From contig NZ_FOZI01000003.1 of the NCBI RefSeq assembly GCF_900114495.1, positions 62,001 through 126,000 of the forward strand: a DNA stretch of 64,000 nt. Direction: 5' to 3'. The position numbers were made by a program, and so were the translations under genes. This document shows positions 47,332 through 55,783 of this stretch, piece after piece; the first letter of the stretch is position 1, and each line of letters begins with the position of its first letter. Under the pieces are notes generated by a model, which made no database searches, was not told the origin of the DNA, and was given only the letters and a program-made list of their open reading frames with translations. Source of the stretch: Dyella sp. OK004 (GTDB taxonomy: Bacteria; Pseudomonadota; Gammaproteobacteria; Xanthomonadales; Rhodanobacteraceae).

Positions 47332-47392
47332 ACGAGCCTAGGGTACGCCCTAGTGTGTCCACACTCTCGGAATGGCTAGGGTCTAGGCTCGT
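47332..47392. repeat. 61-bp palindromic element
   Basis: The ends are a perfect 10-bp inverted repeat, ACGAGCCTAG at 47332-47341 and CTAGGCTCGT at 47383-47392. Inside them CCCTAG and CTAGGG pair again, and the centre has a small TGTG/CACA hairpin. It occupies the interval between the SnoaL-like gene and the alanine-rich gene, ending 18 bases before the latter's ATG. It could be an operator, a cruciform or an attachment-like site; there is no T-run for a terminator. Confidence 0.65.
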
Positions 47393-47410
47393 CTCACAAG
47401 AGTTTTGACC

Positions 47411-47968
47411 ATGGTAGGTTCCGTTTCCGGTTCAAACGGCTCGAACTCGGCCAGCAATGCCGCTACGCATGCCGCGGATCACGCGGCGAGCGTCACCCCA
47501 AGTTCGTGCACAAATGCCGCGGAAAATCGGTCATGTACGCCAGCCGAAAGGGCGTCAATCGATGCGATGGGGAAGGCGGTTTCTGGCGCTGTCGACGCTG
47601 CCGATGCAGCTAAAAGAGCTAAGTCCGAGACAGACGGTTGCGCTGCCGAGGCGGCAGCCCAGCAAGCGCAGAAAGCAGCCGACGCAGCGCAAGATGCCGC
47701 AGACACGGCTGCTACTGCGGCGGCGAGGCAGCCAACGCCTGGAACCGAACAGGCGGCTCAAATTGCCGCAGACGCTGCCAAACAGGCTGCTGGATTCGCC
47801 GCCGAAGCAGCTGCCGCTGTAAAGGCTGGGAATGCTGAGCGAGGAACGATCGGTTGTGTATCGCAAGCGCCAGCGAATCCCACACCCTCGTTATCGTTGA
47901 GTACGATCAGCCAGCTCAATGCGATGTCGGTGAATCCCTATGGAGCGGGTGTAACACCCTCCGCGTAA
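47411..47968 (+). CDS. Alanine-rich low-complexity protein
   Basis: A 185-residue protein dominated by Ala with scattered Asp, Gln, Lys and Glu. The central region (AAEAAAQQAQKAADAAQDAA and similar) is likely a long amphipathic helix or coiled coil. No signal peptide is seen. The N terminus is Ser/Gly/Asn-rich, and the end is NPYGAGVTPSA. Four cysteines are spread over the sequence, an odd feature for a helical repeat protein. I do not recognise a family. A TTG two codons upstream is an alternative start. Confidence 0.55.
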   Translation: MVGSVSGSNGSNSASNAATHAADHAASVTPSSCTNAAENRSCTPAERASIDAMGKAVSGAVDAADAAKRAKSETDGCAAEAAAQQAQKAADAAQDAADTAATAAARQPTPGTEQAAQIAADAAKQAAGFAAEAAAAVKAGNAERGTIGCVSQAPANPTPSLSLSTISQLNAMSVNPYGAGVTPSA

Positions 47969-48096
47969 GTGGAGGAGATGAATCTGATAGGGCCACCTAC
48001 GCGATTGCGCATCTCGTCCCGGGGCCTGAGGCGTCCGTCTTTGGCCGCTGTAGCCGAGGGGGGCTCTCATGGTGCCTTTAAGTGGCAACCGAAGCC

Positions 48097-48215
48097 GCAA
48101 AAAAAAGAAAGCCCCATCCTTGGGGCCTGCGACCGTCCGTAGTCGCTATGTCCTAAATCCGGGGCGTCGGCTCGTGAGCCCTGACTTGCCGGACGTGAGT
48201 AGTCTGATTCCTAGG
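48097..48215 (-). ncRNA. Candidate short RNA, locus C
   Basis: On the minus strand CTTACCTAGGAATCAGACTA (48199-48218) is followed about 90 bases later by the hairpin GCCCCA-AGGA-TGGGGC (48111-48126) and the tail TTTCTTTTTTTT. This is a clear intrinsic terminator pointing leftwards, yet no minus-strand protein gene ends here. The nearest upstream minus-strand gene is tRNA-Leu at 48472, which has its own terminator at 48405-48428. A separate short transcript starting near the motif is therefore plausible. The other bases from 47969 to 48400 show no gene. Confidence 0.45.
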
Positions 48216-48404
48216 TAAGACAAGTTGTAGCGGTGAATGGCGCGCCTGCGTATAGGGGAATTCCTACAAGATGTGCACATCTATGCGCCTTCGTTTCGTC
48301 TCATGGTTGTGATTCGCGAGCTTTGCGTCTCATTGGCGCGACATTGCCACCCACTTCGAGTGCGTCTGGACGTGATGGCACGATGTGGAACAAACAGGCA
48401 TAAA

Positions 48405-48428
48405 AAAACCCGCCAGTTAGCGGGTTTT
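48405..48428 (-). terminator. Terminator of tRNA-Leu(CAA)
   Basis: On the minus strand AAAACCCGC pairs with GCGGGTTTT around TAACTG, followed by TTTATG. It lies 43 bases beyond the tRNA 3' end. Confidence 0.9.
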
Positions 48429-48471
48429 CTTGTGTTTCTGGGACTGTATGGAACGTCCTGAAACTCTCTGT

Positions 48472-48557
48472 TGGTACCGGTGATAGGACTCGAACCTACA
48501 CTCTGTCGCCAGAAGCGGATTTTGAGTCCGCCGCGTCTACCATTCCGCCACACCGGC
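48472..48557 (-). tRNA. tRNA-Leu (anticodon CAA)
   Basis: An 86-base class II tRNA on the minus strand with acceptor GCCGGTG, anticodon loop CTCAAAA in the stem GCGGA/TCCGC, a long variable arm, a T-arm with GGTTCGAGTCC and encoded CCA. The anticodon CAA reads UUG. Confidence 0.97.
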
Positions 48558-48582
48558 ATTGCAGCTGACCATTATGCCGGTT

Positions 48583-49164
48583 TCAGTGCACCGGGTCGAG
48601 ACCCAGCTTGCGGTCGCTGCGCTCGTAGCAGTGATTTTCGCCGACCGGCTTGAAGACGGCGCAATGGGTCATCTGCCCTGAGTAGATGTGCAGGCTGACG
48701 GCCACAGCATCGTCGCTTGGATTGCGGATGGTGTGGTACTCGTGCGGCGGGATCAGGCTGCCGGCGGAGCCGGGGCCGGCCTGGATCGAGCCGACGGGCT
48801 GAAAGCGCCACTGGCCATCCGTATCGCTGAGGCGCTCGTACTGCACCACTTCCAGCGCACCGCTCCATACGCCTTCGACGCACCACATGCCGCAGTGGTC
48901 GTGGATCGGTGTGCCCTGACCTGGACCCCAGGTCATGGCCACTACGCAGTAGCCGAGGTCTTCGCTGCGGTACAGCTCGCGGCGCGCATAGCGTCCTTCG
49001 GCAGTCTCGAAGACACAGTCAGGCAGCTTCACCTCGTTGCCGCGGATTAGCTGGCACAGGCTGTTGCGCAGGCTGTCGGTGATCTCGGGCGTGGTGGGTT
49101 TGCCGACGGCGGCGTCGATGGCGTCGATGAGCTTGCGACAGCCGGGGAATTCCAGGGTGAGCAT
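48583..49164 (-). CDS. Cysteine dioxygenase-type thiol dioxygenase
   Basis: A 193-residue cupin dioxygenase of the type I cysteine dioxygenase family. The iron ligands are the histidines in TPIHDHCGMWCVEG (HxH) and PHEYHTIRNPSDD. The family oxidises cysteine, or in some bacteria 3-mercaptopropionate, to the sulfinate. The usual Cys-Tyr cross-link partner positions cannot be settled by eye. It lies 68 bases downstream of metX on the same strand, placing two sulfur amino acid genes together. Confidence 0.9.
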   Translation of the reverse strand: MLTLEFPGCRKLIDAIDAAVGKPTTPEITDSLRNSLCQLIRGNEVKLPDCVFETAEGRYARRELYRSEDLGYCVVAMTWGPGQGTPIHDHCGMWCVEGVWSGALEVVQYERLSDTDGQWRFQPVGSIQAGPGSAGSLIPPHEYHTIRNPSDDAVAVSLHIYSGQMTHCAVFKPVGENHCYERSDRKLGLDPVH

Positions 49165-49232
49165 GACGTTCTCGGTTAGCGTTGTTGCCGCAACATCTTA
49201 GCAGCGGCTGGGGCCAGAGGTAGGAAGGGCGT

Positions 49233-50336
49233 TCAGAGTCGGGTGAGGAAGCCACCAATAGCCCGGCTGTAGTTCTCGATATCGACCAGGAAGGCGTCAT
49301 GGCCCTGCGGGGAGTCCAGCGCGACGAACTCGACCGCAGCCCCAGCCGCCTTCAGGCCCTCCGCGATCTGCTCCTGCTGCTCCAGCGGGAACAGGATGTC
49401 GGTACTCACGCCGATCACCATGGCGCGCTCGATCTGGATGCGCTTGAGTCCTTCAGGGATGCTGCCTTCGCCATATTCGGCCATGTCGAACCAGTCGCTG
49501 GCACGTGAGAGGTAGAGGTAGCTGTTCGGGTCGAAGGTGCGCACGAAGCGCTGCGCATGCCCCTGCAGGTACGACTCCACTTCGAATTCGAAACCGAACG
49601 GATTGTCGTCACGCTGTTCGGCCTCAAGGCGGATGCGTGCGAAGCGGCCGTTCCATTCCATCGCCGAACGATAGGTGATCACGCCAAGCTTGCGCGCGAT
49701 GCTCATCCCGGTATCGGGGTAGTGCTGGTCGTCGTACTGGCCGTTATTCCAGTGCGGGTCCAGGCGGATCGCTTCGCGCTGCAATGAGCGGATGGCGATA
49801 GCGAAAGGCTGCGCCTGCGGCGCGGTGTCCACGCTGATATGCGCGCGCACGCTGCCCGGGTGCAGCAGCATGTAAGCCAGCGCGCTCATGCCGCCCATCG
49901 AGCAACCGATCAGGCAAGCGAGCTGTTCGATGCCCAATCCACTGACAGCGGCGTGGGCAGAGTTGGCCACATCTTCCAAGGCAAGCTCGGGAAAGCTCAG
50001 CCGGTACGGTTGGCCGGTCGCCGGGTCGATCGAAGCAGGACAGGTGGAGCCCTTGTCGCTGCCCAGCGAGTTTACGCAGATCACAAACCAGTGCGAGGTA
50101 TCGATAGCCTTGCCTGGCCCGATCATGGCCTCCCACCAGCCCGGTGAAGGGTCGACTGCATTGGACGCGGCATGCGCGCTCGGCGAAAGGCCAGTAAGAA
50201 TCAGCACTGCATTGTCGCGCGCCGCGCTCAGCTCGCCCCAGGTTTCGTAGGCAACGCAGGCGCCGTGCAATTCGCCGCCTCGCTTCATGGGGAAAGGAGA
50301 GGGGAGATCGAAGTAGCGGCGCGCGTCGTGAGTCAT
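49233..50336 (-). CDS. metX: Homoserine/serine O-acyltransferase, MetX family
   Basis: A 367-residue alpha/beta-hydrolase acyltransferase. The nucleophile elbow is IGCSMGGMSALAYML, with catalytic Asp in GVSTDILFP and His in SPQGHDAFL. Other family marks are AYETWGELS, NAVLILTGLSPSAHA and GPGKAIDT. MetX proteins acylate homoserine in methionine synthesis, but published work on the family shows xanthomonad members that use succinyl-CoA, including serine O-succinyltransferases for cysteine synthesis. Acyl donor and acceptor therefore remain open. The start codon directly abuts the ccmI stop, so it may be read from the ccm operon. Confidence 0.9.
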   Translation of the reverse strand: MTHDARRYFDLPSPFPMKRGGELHGACVAYETWGELSAARDNAVLILTGLSPSAHAASNAVDPSPGWWEAMIGPGKAIDTSHWFVICVNSLGSDKGSTCPASIDPATGQPYRLSFPELALEDVANSAHAAVSGLGIEQLACLIGCSMGGMSALAYMLLHPGSVRAHISVDTAPQAQPFAIAIRSLQREAIRLDPHWNNGQYDDQHYPDTGMSIARKLGVITYRSAMEWNGRFARIRLEAEQRDDNPFGFEFEVESYLQGHAQRFVRTFDPNSYLYLSRASDWFDMAEYGEGSIPEGLKRIQIERAMVIGVSTDILFPLEQQEQIAEGLKAAGAAVEFVALDSPQGHDAFLVDIENYSRAIGGFLTRL

Positions 50337-51374
50337 TCAATGAACCTTGTCGATGCTGATCTTGACTGGCGTTCGCGTACCCACATCAACCACACCGGCA
50401 TCGCCTTCCAGATCGCCTGGCTGCGGGATGGCTTGCCCACTCTTGCTGATGCGGGCACCCACAAACACTCGAGGCACGGTGGACAGCTTGAGTTGCGGCG
50501 TCATGCCCATCGCGTCCGTCAGCGTAATGGTGGCGGGTAGTGTGGCCGCATCGAGCTTGGCTACGGCCAGCGGCATCGACGGGCCCTGTTCGGCACGGGC
50601 ATAAACAAAAAGGGTGTCGCCGGTGGTGAGCTTGTTCTTCAGTGCCGGCGACAGCGCCACCTGTACCTGCAGCGCGGGACCTTCTGCAGTGGATGTCTGT
50701 GCCGGCTTGCCACCCGCGCGCGCATCAGCCACCGCGATCTGCTCGGCAACGGCCTGGGTGACGGTGGAGCCGGGTTCGAGCAGCGGTTGCAGCTTGCGCC
50801 AGGTGGCGGCGGCTTCTGCATAACGATCATGCTGGAAATCGCTGATGCCGAGCAGCCAGAGGCCGCGCTGATTGTCCGGTTCCTGTTTCACTGCGCGTTC
50901 GAGCAGCTCCAGCGCGCGGCCGTCGATGCGGTGATCCGGGCGCACCATCGAATCGGTCTCGGCCCAGCCAACCATCGCGGCAGTGCTGTTGGCATCAAGG
51001 CGTAATACCTGGTCGTAGGCGTCGCGGGCTTCGCCGGGCTTGCGCATGGCGCTGTAAGTTTGCGCGAGCAGCAGCCAGCCCTGGATGTCATCCGGTTTCT
51101 GTTCGAGGTGCGTGCGCAACTCGGCGACGGCCTGGTCGATATTGACGGGTTGCTCGGTCTGCGCGGCGACGCCATTCAATGCGACTGGCGTGCCTATCAG
51201 CAGATAGATGCCTACCGCGCCTAGCGGCAACACAAACGCAACGGCCAGCGCCAGCGCGAAGATACCGCGCGGCCGTCCCATGCGCCGCCCCTGGCGGATC
51301 AGCGGCAGCAATAGCAGGGCCAGCGCCACAGCAATCATCGCCGCGGCGGCCAGGTAGAAAGCGAGCTTCACCAA
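50337..51374 (-). CDS. ccmI: Cytochrome c biogenesis TPR protein CcmI
   Basis: A 345-residue CcmI/CycH. Two membrane helices lie at about 4-24 and 37-60, followed by periplasmic TPR repeats (IQGWLLLAQTYSAMRKPGEA, then RGLWLLGISDFQHDRYAEAA) and a beta-rich C-terminal domain with LFVYARAEQGPSMPLAVAKL. It holds apocytochrome c C-terminal ends for haem attachment by the CcmF-CcmH complex. It is a separate gene from ccmH, as in Pseudomonas and unlike the fused E. coli CcmH. It overlaps ccmH by seven bases. Confidence 0.94.
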   Translation of the reverse strand: MVKLAFYLAAAAMIAVALALLLLPLIRQGRRMGRPRGIFALALAVAFVLPLGAVGIYLLIGTPVALNGVAAQTEQPVNIDQAVAELRTHLEQKPDDIQGWLLLAQTYSAMRKPGEARDAYDQVLRLDANSTAAMVGWAETDSMVRPDHRIDGRALELLERAVKQEPDNQRGLWLLGISDFQHDRYAEAAATWRKLQPLLEPGSTVTQAVAEQIAVADARAGGKPAQTSTAEGPALQVQVALSPALKNKLTTGDTLFVYARAEQGPSMPLAVAKLDAATLPATITLTDAMGMTPQLKLSTVPRVFVGARISKSGQAIPQPGDLEGDAGVVDVGTRTPVKISIDKVH

Positions 51375-51838
51375 TCGTCCCCTTCATCATTCGCACCGTT
51401 GTTTGCCGATGCGGGCACCGGGTTATTGCGGGTGCGCTTGCGTACAGTCGCTATCACCACGCCGGCACCGGTCAGCAGGATCAGCAGCGGACCGAACCAC
51501 AGCAGCAAGGTGCTGCGTTCCACCGGTGGGTCGTACAACACGAACTTGGAATAGCGGTCGACCAGATACTGCTTGATCTCCTCGTCGCTCCTGCCTGACT
51601 GCATCAGCTGAAACACCTCGTGGCGAAGGTCGCGCGCGAGGTCGGCGTTGGAGTCGGCGAGGTTTTCGTTCTGACAGACCAGGCAGCGCAACTGGCGGGT
51701 GAGCTCCTGAAAACGGACCTCCTCCGCGTGGCTCTTGAACGGCAACGGATCGATGGCCTGTGCGAACAGCGAAGTGCTGAGCAGCAGCAACAGAAACGCC
51801 GCACGCATGCGATGGAGAACACCACGAGGCTGTGTCAT
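51368..51838 (-). CDS. ccmH: Cytochrome c biogenesis thioredoxin-like CcmH
   Basis: A 156-residue protein with a signal peptide, the redox motif LRCLVCQNEN (CxxC) near residue 52, a conserved helical bundle (QYLVDRYSKFVLYDPPVER), and one C-terminal membrane helix (LLWFGPLLILLTGAGVVIA). It reduces the apocytochrome c haem-binding cysteines. The ATG at 51838 overlaps the ccmG stop in ATGA; an inner ATG at 51808 would give a shorter signal peptide. Confidence 0.95.
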   Translation of the reverse strand: MTQPRGVLHRMRAAFLLLLLSTSLFAQAIDPLPFKSHAEEVRFQELTRQLRCLVCQNENLADSNADLARDLRHEVFQLMQSGRSDEEIKQYLVDRYSKFVLYDPPVERSTLLLWFGPLLILLTGAGVVIATVRKRTRNNPVPASANNGANDEGDDW

Positions 51839-52377
51839 GGCGCCTCCTTCGCCAGCACGGCGATCGCCGGCTTCAGTTCCTTCTCGATCACTTCCGGCGT
51901 CAACGGTCCGATGCGCTTGTAGCGGATCACACCCTTGGCATCGACCAGGAAGCTCTCGGGCGCACCGTACACGCCGAAATCGATGGCGGTACGGCCTTCG
52001 CGATCGGCAATGATCAGGCTGTAAGGATTGCCGTGGCGCGCCAGCCATGCCTTCGCATCATCTGGCTCGTCCTTGTAGTTGTAGCCAATGAGCGGCACGC
52101 CGATGCGCTGAGCTTCGCTCATCAGTATCGGATGCTCCTCGCCACAGGCAATGCACCAGCTGGCAAAGACGTTGATCAGATACGGCTTGCCGAGCATCGA
52201 TGCTCGGCTGACCGTTTGTGCGGGATCGTCCAGTTTTGGCAGCGCATACGCCGGAGCTGGCTTGTTGATCAGCGGGGAGGGAACCTCGCGCTGATCGTGT
52301 TGAGTGTTCCACCAGATGCCAAAACCGAATAACGCGACCAGCAGCAGAAACCCAAAGAAAGGAATCAGGCGGCTCAT
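51835..52377 (-). CDS. ccmG: Thiol:disulfide interchange protein CcmG/DsbE
   Basis: A 180-residue membrane-anchored thioredoxin-fold protein. One N-terminal helix (LIPFFGFLLLVALFGFGIWW) anchors it; the redox site is VFASWCIACGEEHP (CxxC), followed by YGAPESFLVDAKGVIRYK with the cis-proline. It keeps CcmH or apocytochrome c reduced in the periplasm. Four-base overlaps join it to ccmF and ccmH. Confidence 0.96.
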   Translation of the reverse strand: MSRLIPFFGFLLLVALFGFGIWWNTQHDQREVPSPLINKPAPAYALPKLDDPAQTVSRASMLGKPYLINVFASWCIACGEEHPILMSEAQRIGVPLIGYNYKDEPDDAKAWLARHGNPYSLIIADREGRTAIDFGVYGAPESFLVDAKGVIRYKRIGPLTPEVIEKELKPAIAVLAKEAP

Positions 52378-54350
52378 GCACGCGACTCCTGAGTCACCGC
52401 CGCAGCCACCGGCTCCGTGGCAGCGACGCGCTGCGTGCGGAAGCGGCGATCGGCCGCGCTAAAGAAACCACCCAGCATCATCAACAAGCCGCCGGCCCAG
52501 ATCCAGCGCACAAACGGCTTGTGATAGAGGCGCAGCGCCCAGGCGCCTTCTGGGTCTTTGCGGTCCATCGGCTCACCCAGCGCAACGTACAAGTCGCGCG
52601 TGACACCCGGGTCAATGGCTGATTCGGTCTGCACCTGGCCGCGCGTATAGGTGCGTTTCTGTGGATGCATCACGGCGATCTCGCGACCGTTGCGCGATAC
52701 CGTGACCACGCCCTGATCGCCATGCCAGTTGGGACCTTCGGTGACATGCACCCCGTCAAAGCGGAAGTCGTAACCACCGATGCTCTGCGACTGGCCGGGT
52801 GCCATACGCACGTCGCGCTCCACGCTCAGCGCTTCTGTCAGTAGTACGCCGGCAAGGAATACGCCGACGCCAAAGTGCGCTAGCAGCATGCCTGCCATTT
52901 CCGCCGGATAGCGGCGGCCAGCGGGCATCTCCCGCCAACGCTTGATCACATAAAGCAAAGTGCCGACACCACACCAGACAGCGGCAGCCGTACCTGCGAT
53001 GGCCTTCATCTGCCAGCCGGTTACGAAGGCTGCAGCGATGGCGCACGCCACCGCTGCCAGGCCGGCGCGCCACAGCACCTGCTTCAGCAGCGTTGTCTCG
53101 CCTTTGCTACCCCAGCGCAGATAGGGGCCGAACGGCAACAGCAACACCACCGGCATCATCAACAGCGTGAACAGAAAACCGAAGTAGGGCGGTCCCACTG
53201 AAATCTTGCCGAGGTTCAGCGCATCGCCGATCAGCGGGAACAACGTACCAAGCAGCACCATCGCCGCCGCTACAGTGAGCATCAGGTTGCCGATGAGGAT
53301 CGCGGTTTCGCGCGAGATCACACGGAAGGGTTTGCCGCCAGCCACCTTCGGCGCGCGCAGCGCATACAGCAACAGGGAGCCGCCAACGACCACGGCAAGG
53401 AAGCACAGGATGAACAGGCCACGCCTCGGATCGGACGCGAAAGCATGCACCGACGTGAGTACGCCCGAACGCACCAGGAAGGTACCGAGCAGCGACAGCG
53501 AGAACGCGAAGATCGACAGCAAGATGGTCCATGCGCGCAGCGAGCCGCGTTTCTCAGTCACCGCTTGCGCATGAATCAGCGCGGCACCGACCAGCCACGG
53601 CATGAAGCTGGCGTTCTCCACCGGGTCCCAGAACCACCAGCCACCCCAGCCCAATTCCGCATAAGCCCACCAGCTGCCCGCAACGATACCGGCAGAAAGA
53701 AAGCCCCAGGCAACGTTGGTCCATGGGCGCGCCCAGCGTACCCAGGCCTGCTCCAGCTCGCCGCCGAGCAGCGCGGCAATGGAGAACGCAAAAGCCACCG
53801 AGAAGCCCACATAGCCCATGTACAGCACGGGCGGATGGAAGGTCATGCCCGGATCCTGCAGCACCGGATTCAGATCGCCACCATCCGGCGGCATCGGCAG
53901 CAGGCGCTCGAACGGATTCGAGGTGAACAAGATGAAAGCGAGAAAGCCCACCGCGACCAGGCCGAGCACGCCCAGCACACGCGAGATGAATACTTCCGGG
54001 AGATTACGGCTCAGCGCCGCCAGCGCCACCGTCCACACGTTGAGGATGAAGATCCAAAGCAGCAGCGAACCTTCATGCGCACCCCACACCGCAGCGAGCC
54101 GGTAGTACCAAGGCAAGGCGAGGTTGGAATTGTCGGCGACGTAACGCACCGAGAAATCGAAATGCAGAAAGGCCCAGCTCAGTACGCCGAAAGCCAGCGC
54201 CACGAACACCGCCTGGCCGGCTGCCGCCGGGCGCGCCACGGCCATCAATGCACGATTGCCACGCCACGCGCCGATCAACGGAAGAACGCCCTGCGCCAAC
54301 GCCAGCAACAGGGCCAGGATCAGTGCGAGTTGGCCTAGCTCAGGTGTCAT
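52374..54350 (-). CDS. ccmF: Cytochrome c haem lyase subunit CcmF
   Basis: A 658-residue polytopic inner-membrane protein of the haem-handling family. The WWD haem-binding motif is [19 protein letters not shown], with conserved histidines such as in [15 protein letters not shown] on both sides. The C-terminal part has the periplasmic domain ([15 protein letters not shown]) and a final helix. It transfers haem from holo-CcmE to apocytochrome c. Four-base overlaps with ccmE and ccmG show tight coupling. Confidence 0.97.
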   Translation of the reverse strand: MTPELGQLALILALLLALAQGVLPLIGAWRGNRALMAVARPAAAGQAVFVALAFGVLSWAFLHFDFSVRYVADNSNLALPWYYRLAAVWGAHEGSLLLWIFILNVWTVALAALSRNLPEVFISRVLGVLGLVAVGFLAFILFTSNPFERLLPMPPDGGDLNPVLQDPGMTFHPPVLYMGYVGFSVAFAFSIAALLGGELEQAWVRWARPWTNVAWGFLSAGIVAGSWWAYAELGWGGWWFWDPVENASFMPWLVGAALIHAQAVTEKRGSLRAWTILLSIFAFSLSLLGTFLVRSGVLTSVHAFASDPRRGLFILCFLAVVVGGSLLLYALRAPKVAGGKPFRVISRETAILIGNLMLTVAAAMVLLGTLFPLIGDALNLGKISVGPPYFGFLFTLLMMPVVLLLPFGPYLRWGSKGETTLLKQVLWRAGLAAVACAIAAAFVTGWQMKAIAGTAAAVWCGVGTLLYVIKRWREMPAGRRYPAEMAGMLLAHFGVGVFLAGVLLTEALSVERDVRMAPGQSQSIGGYDFRFDGVHVTEGPNWHGDQGVVTVSRNGREIAVMHPQKRTYTRGQVQTESAIDPGVTRDLYVALGEPMDRKDPEGAWALRLYHKPFVRWIWAGGLLMMLGGFFSAADRRFRTQRVAATEPVAAAVTQESRA

Positions 54351-54814
54351 TGCGGCTTGTCCTGCATGGCGGCCCCATCGACCTTCTTGCCTTCGTGTGC
54401 CTTGGCCATCGCATCCTTCAGCTCCTTCGGCATGTAGGTCTCGTCGTGCTTGGCGAGTACTTCGGTGGCGATGAAGCGTGCGTTGTCCATGTGACCGGTG
54501 GCAATCACCGATTGGTTGTCGCGGAATAGGTCCGGAAGGATGCCGGTGTACTCCACCGGCATCGCGCCGCTGGCGTCGATCACTGTGAATGTCACTTTGA
54601 GCGAATCACTGCCGCGCTGGATCGAACCCGCCTTGACCATGCCGCCGAGGCGGAAGGTTTTGTAGGTGGTGGCTTCGCCGGACTGCACCTGGCTCGGGGT
54701 GAACAGATAGTTCATGTTTTGCTGCAACGCGAACACGGTGAGGCCGATCGCTACGGTAGCGGCCGCGATGACCAGAAGGACGATGGTGAGCCGGCGTTTG
54801 CGGGTTGGATTCAT
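54347..54814 (-). CDS. ccmE: Haem chaperone CcmE
   Basis: A 155-residue membrane-anchored OB-fold haem chaperone. One N-terminal helix ([20 protein letters not shown]) follows a basic start. The haem-binding histidine lies in [15 protein letters not shown], with the nearby tyrosine. The core has [16 protein letters not shown] and [10 protein letters not shown]. It receives haem from CcmC/CcmD and passes it to CcmF. Confidence 0.97.
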   Translation of the reverse strand: MNPTRKRRLTIVLLVIAAATVAIGLTVFALQQNMNYLFTPSQVQSGEATTYKTFRLGGMVKAGSIQRGSDSLKVTFTVIDASGAMPVEYTGILPDLFRDNQSVIATGHMDNARFIATEVLAKHDETYMPKELKDAMAKAHEGKKVDGAAMQDKPQ

Positions 54815-54836
54815 GAAGTCACTCAGCAGCGGTTAC

Positions 54837-55019
54837 TTACGGCGCAGGGCTGCGCTGTTGCCGCGCGCTCTGGCGCGCGAGGCGGGCGCGAAGTTCGCGC
54901 AGGTTGCGGCGGCGGCGTAGGCCGGGGGCTAGGTAGTCGGCGATCAGTACGATGAAGAACACTGCGTAGGCTGGCCATACATAGGCGCCGTAACCGCCCA
55001 TGGCGAAGAATGCGCTCAT
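54837..55019 (-). CDS. ccmD: Haem exporter protein CcmD
   Basis: A 60-residue single-helix protein. It starts MSAFFAMGGYGAYVWPAYAV, the typical CcmD opening with the conserved GGYGAYVW segment, then the helix FFIVLIADYLAP, then an Arg-rich cytoplasmic tail (RRRRNLRELRARL). It stabilises CcmE release from the CcmABC complex. It overlaps the ccmC stop by four bases and lies 22 bases before ccmE. Confidence 0.95.
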   Translation of the reverse strand: MSAFFAMGGYGAYVWPAYAVFFIVLIADYLAPGLRRRRNLRELRARLARQSARQQRSPAP

Positions 55020-55774
55020 GACTTCGCCTCCTCTTCGGCGATCTGGCGCACCCAGTCCTTGCCGCTTTCCATGGCCAGCAGATCGGTGCGCACGCGACCG
55101 AACAGGCTGGCGATGTAATAAAACTTGGTGGCCGCCATCATCGTCAGCAGCGGCCACAGCATGTCGCCGCTCATCTTGGAAGGGCCGAGGATGCGCACGG
55201 TGGAACCCTGGTGCAGCGTGTTCCACCAGTTCACCGAGAAATGCACGATCGGCACATTGATGATGCCGATGATGGCGAGGAAGGCCGCCGCGCGCGCACC
55301 CTGGCGACGATCCTCGAAGGAGTGGTACAGGCCGATCACACCCAGGTACAGGAACAGCAGCACCAGTTCGGAAGTCAGGCGCGCATCCCAGGTCCACCAG
55401 GTGCCCCACATCGGCTTGCCCCACAGCGAGCCGGTGACCAGTGTGATGAAGGTGAAGGCTGCACCGATCGGCGCCGATTCCATCGCCACGACCTCGGCCA
55501 GCTTGATGCGCCACACCAGGGCGATGAACGAAGCGACCGCCATCACGCCATAGACGAACAGGCTCATCCACGCGCTGGGCACATGGATGAAAATGATGCG
55601 GTAGGCATCGCCTTGCTGATAGTCGGCCGGAGCGAGCACCAGGCCGCCGTACAAGGCCGCCGCGCCGAGCAGCAGCGCCAGCGCCAGCGCCCAGGGCCGC
55701 AATGTGCCGGCGAAGCGGTAGAAGATCGGCGGCGAGCCGAGCTTGTGCAACCAGAGCGGGATCCAGTTCGCCAT
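55016..55774 (-). CDS. ccmC: Haem exporter protein CcmC
   Basis: A 252-residue six-helix protein of the haem-handling family. The WWD motif is MWGTWWTWDARLTSEL, with the flanking haem histidines in IFIHVPSAWMSLF and IGLYHSFEDRRQG. It loads haem onto CcmE together with CcmD. The start is nine bases downstream of ccmB. Confidence 0.97.
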   Translation of the reverse strand: MANWIPLWLHKLGSPPIFYRFAGTLRPWALALALLLGAAALYGGLVLAPADYQQGDAYRIIFIHVPSAWMSLFVYGVMAVASFIALVWRIKLAEVVAMESAPIGAAFTFITLVTGSLWGKPMWGTWWTWDARLTSELVLLFLYLGVIGLYHSFEDRRQGARAAAFLAIIGIINVPIVHFSVNWWNTLHQGSTVRILGPSKMSGDMLWPLLTMMAATKFYYIASLFGRVRTDLLAMESGKDWVRQIAEEEAKS

Positions 55775-55783
55775 ATCGAGTGT

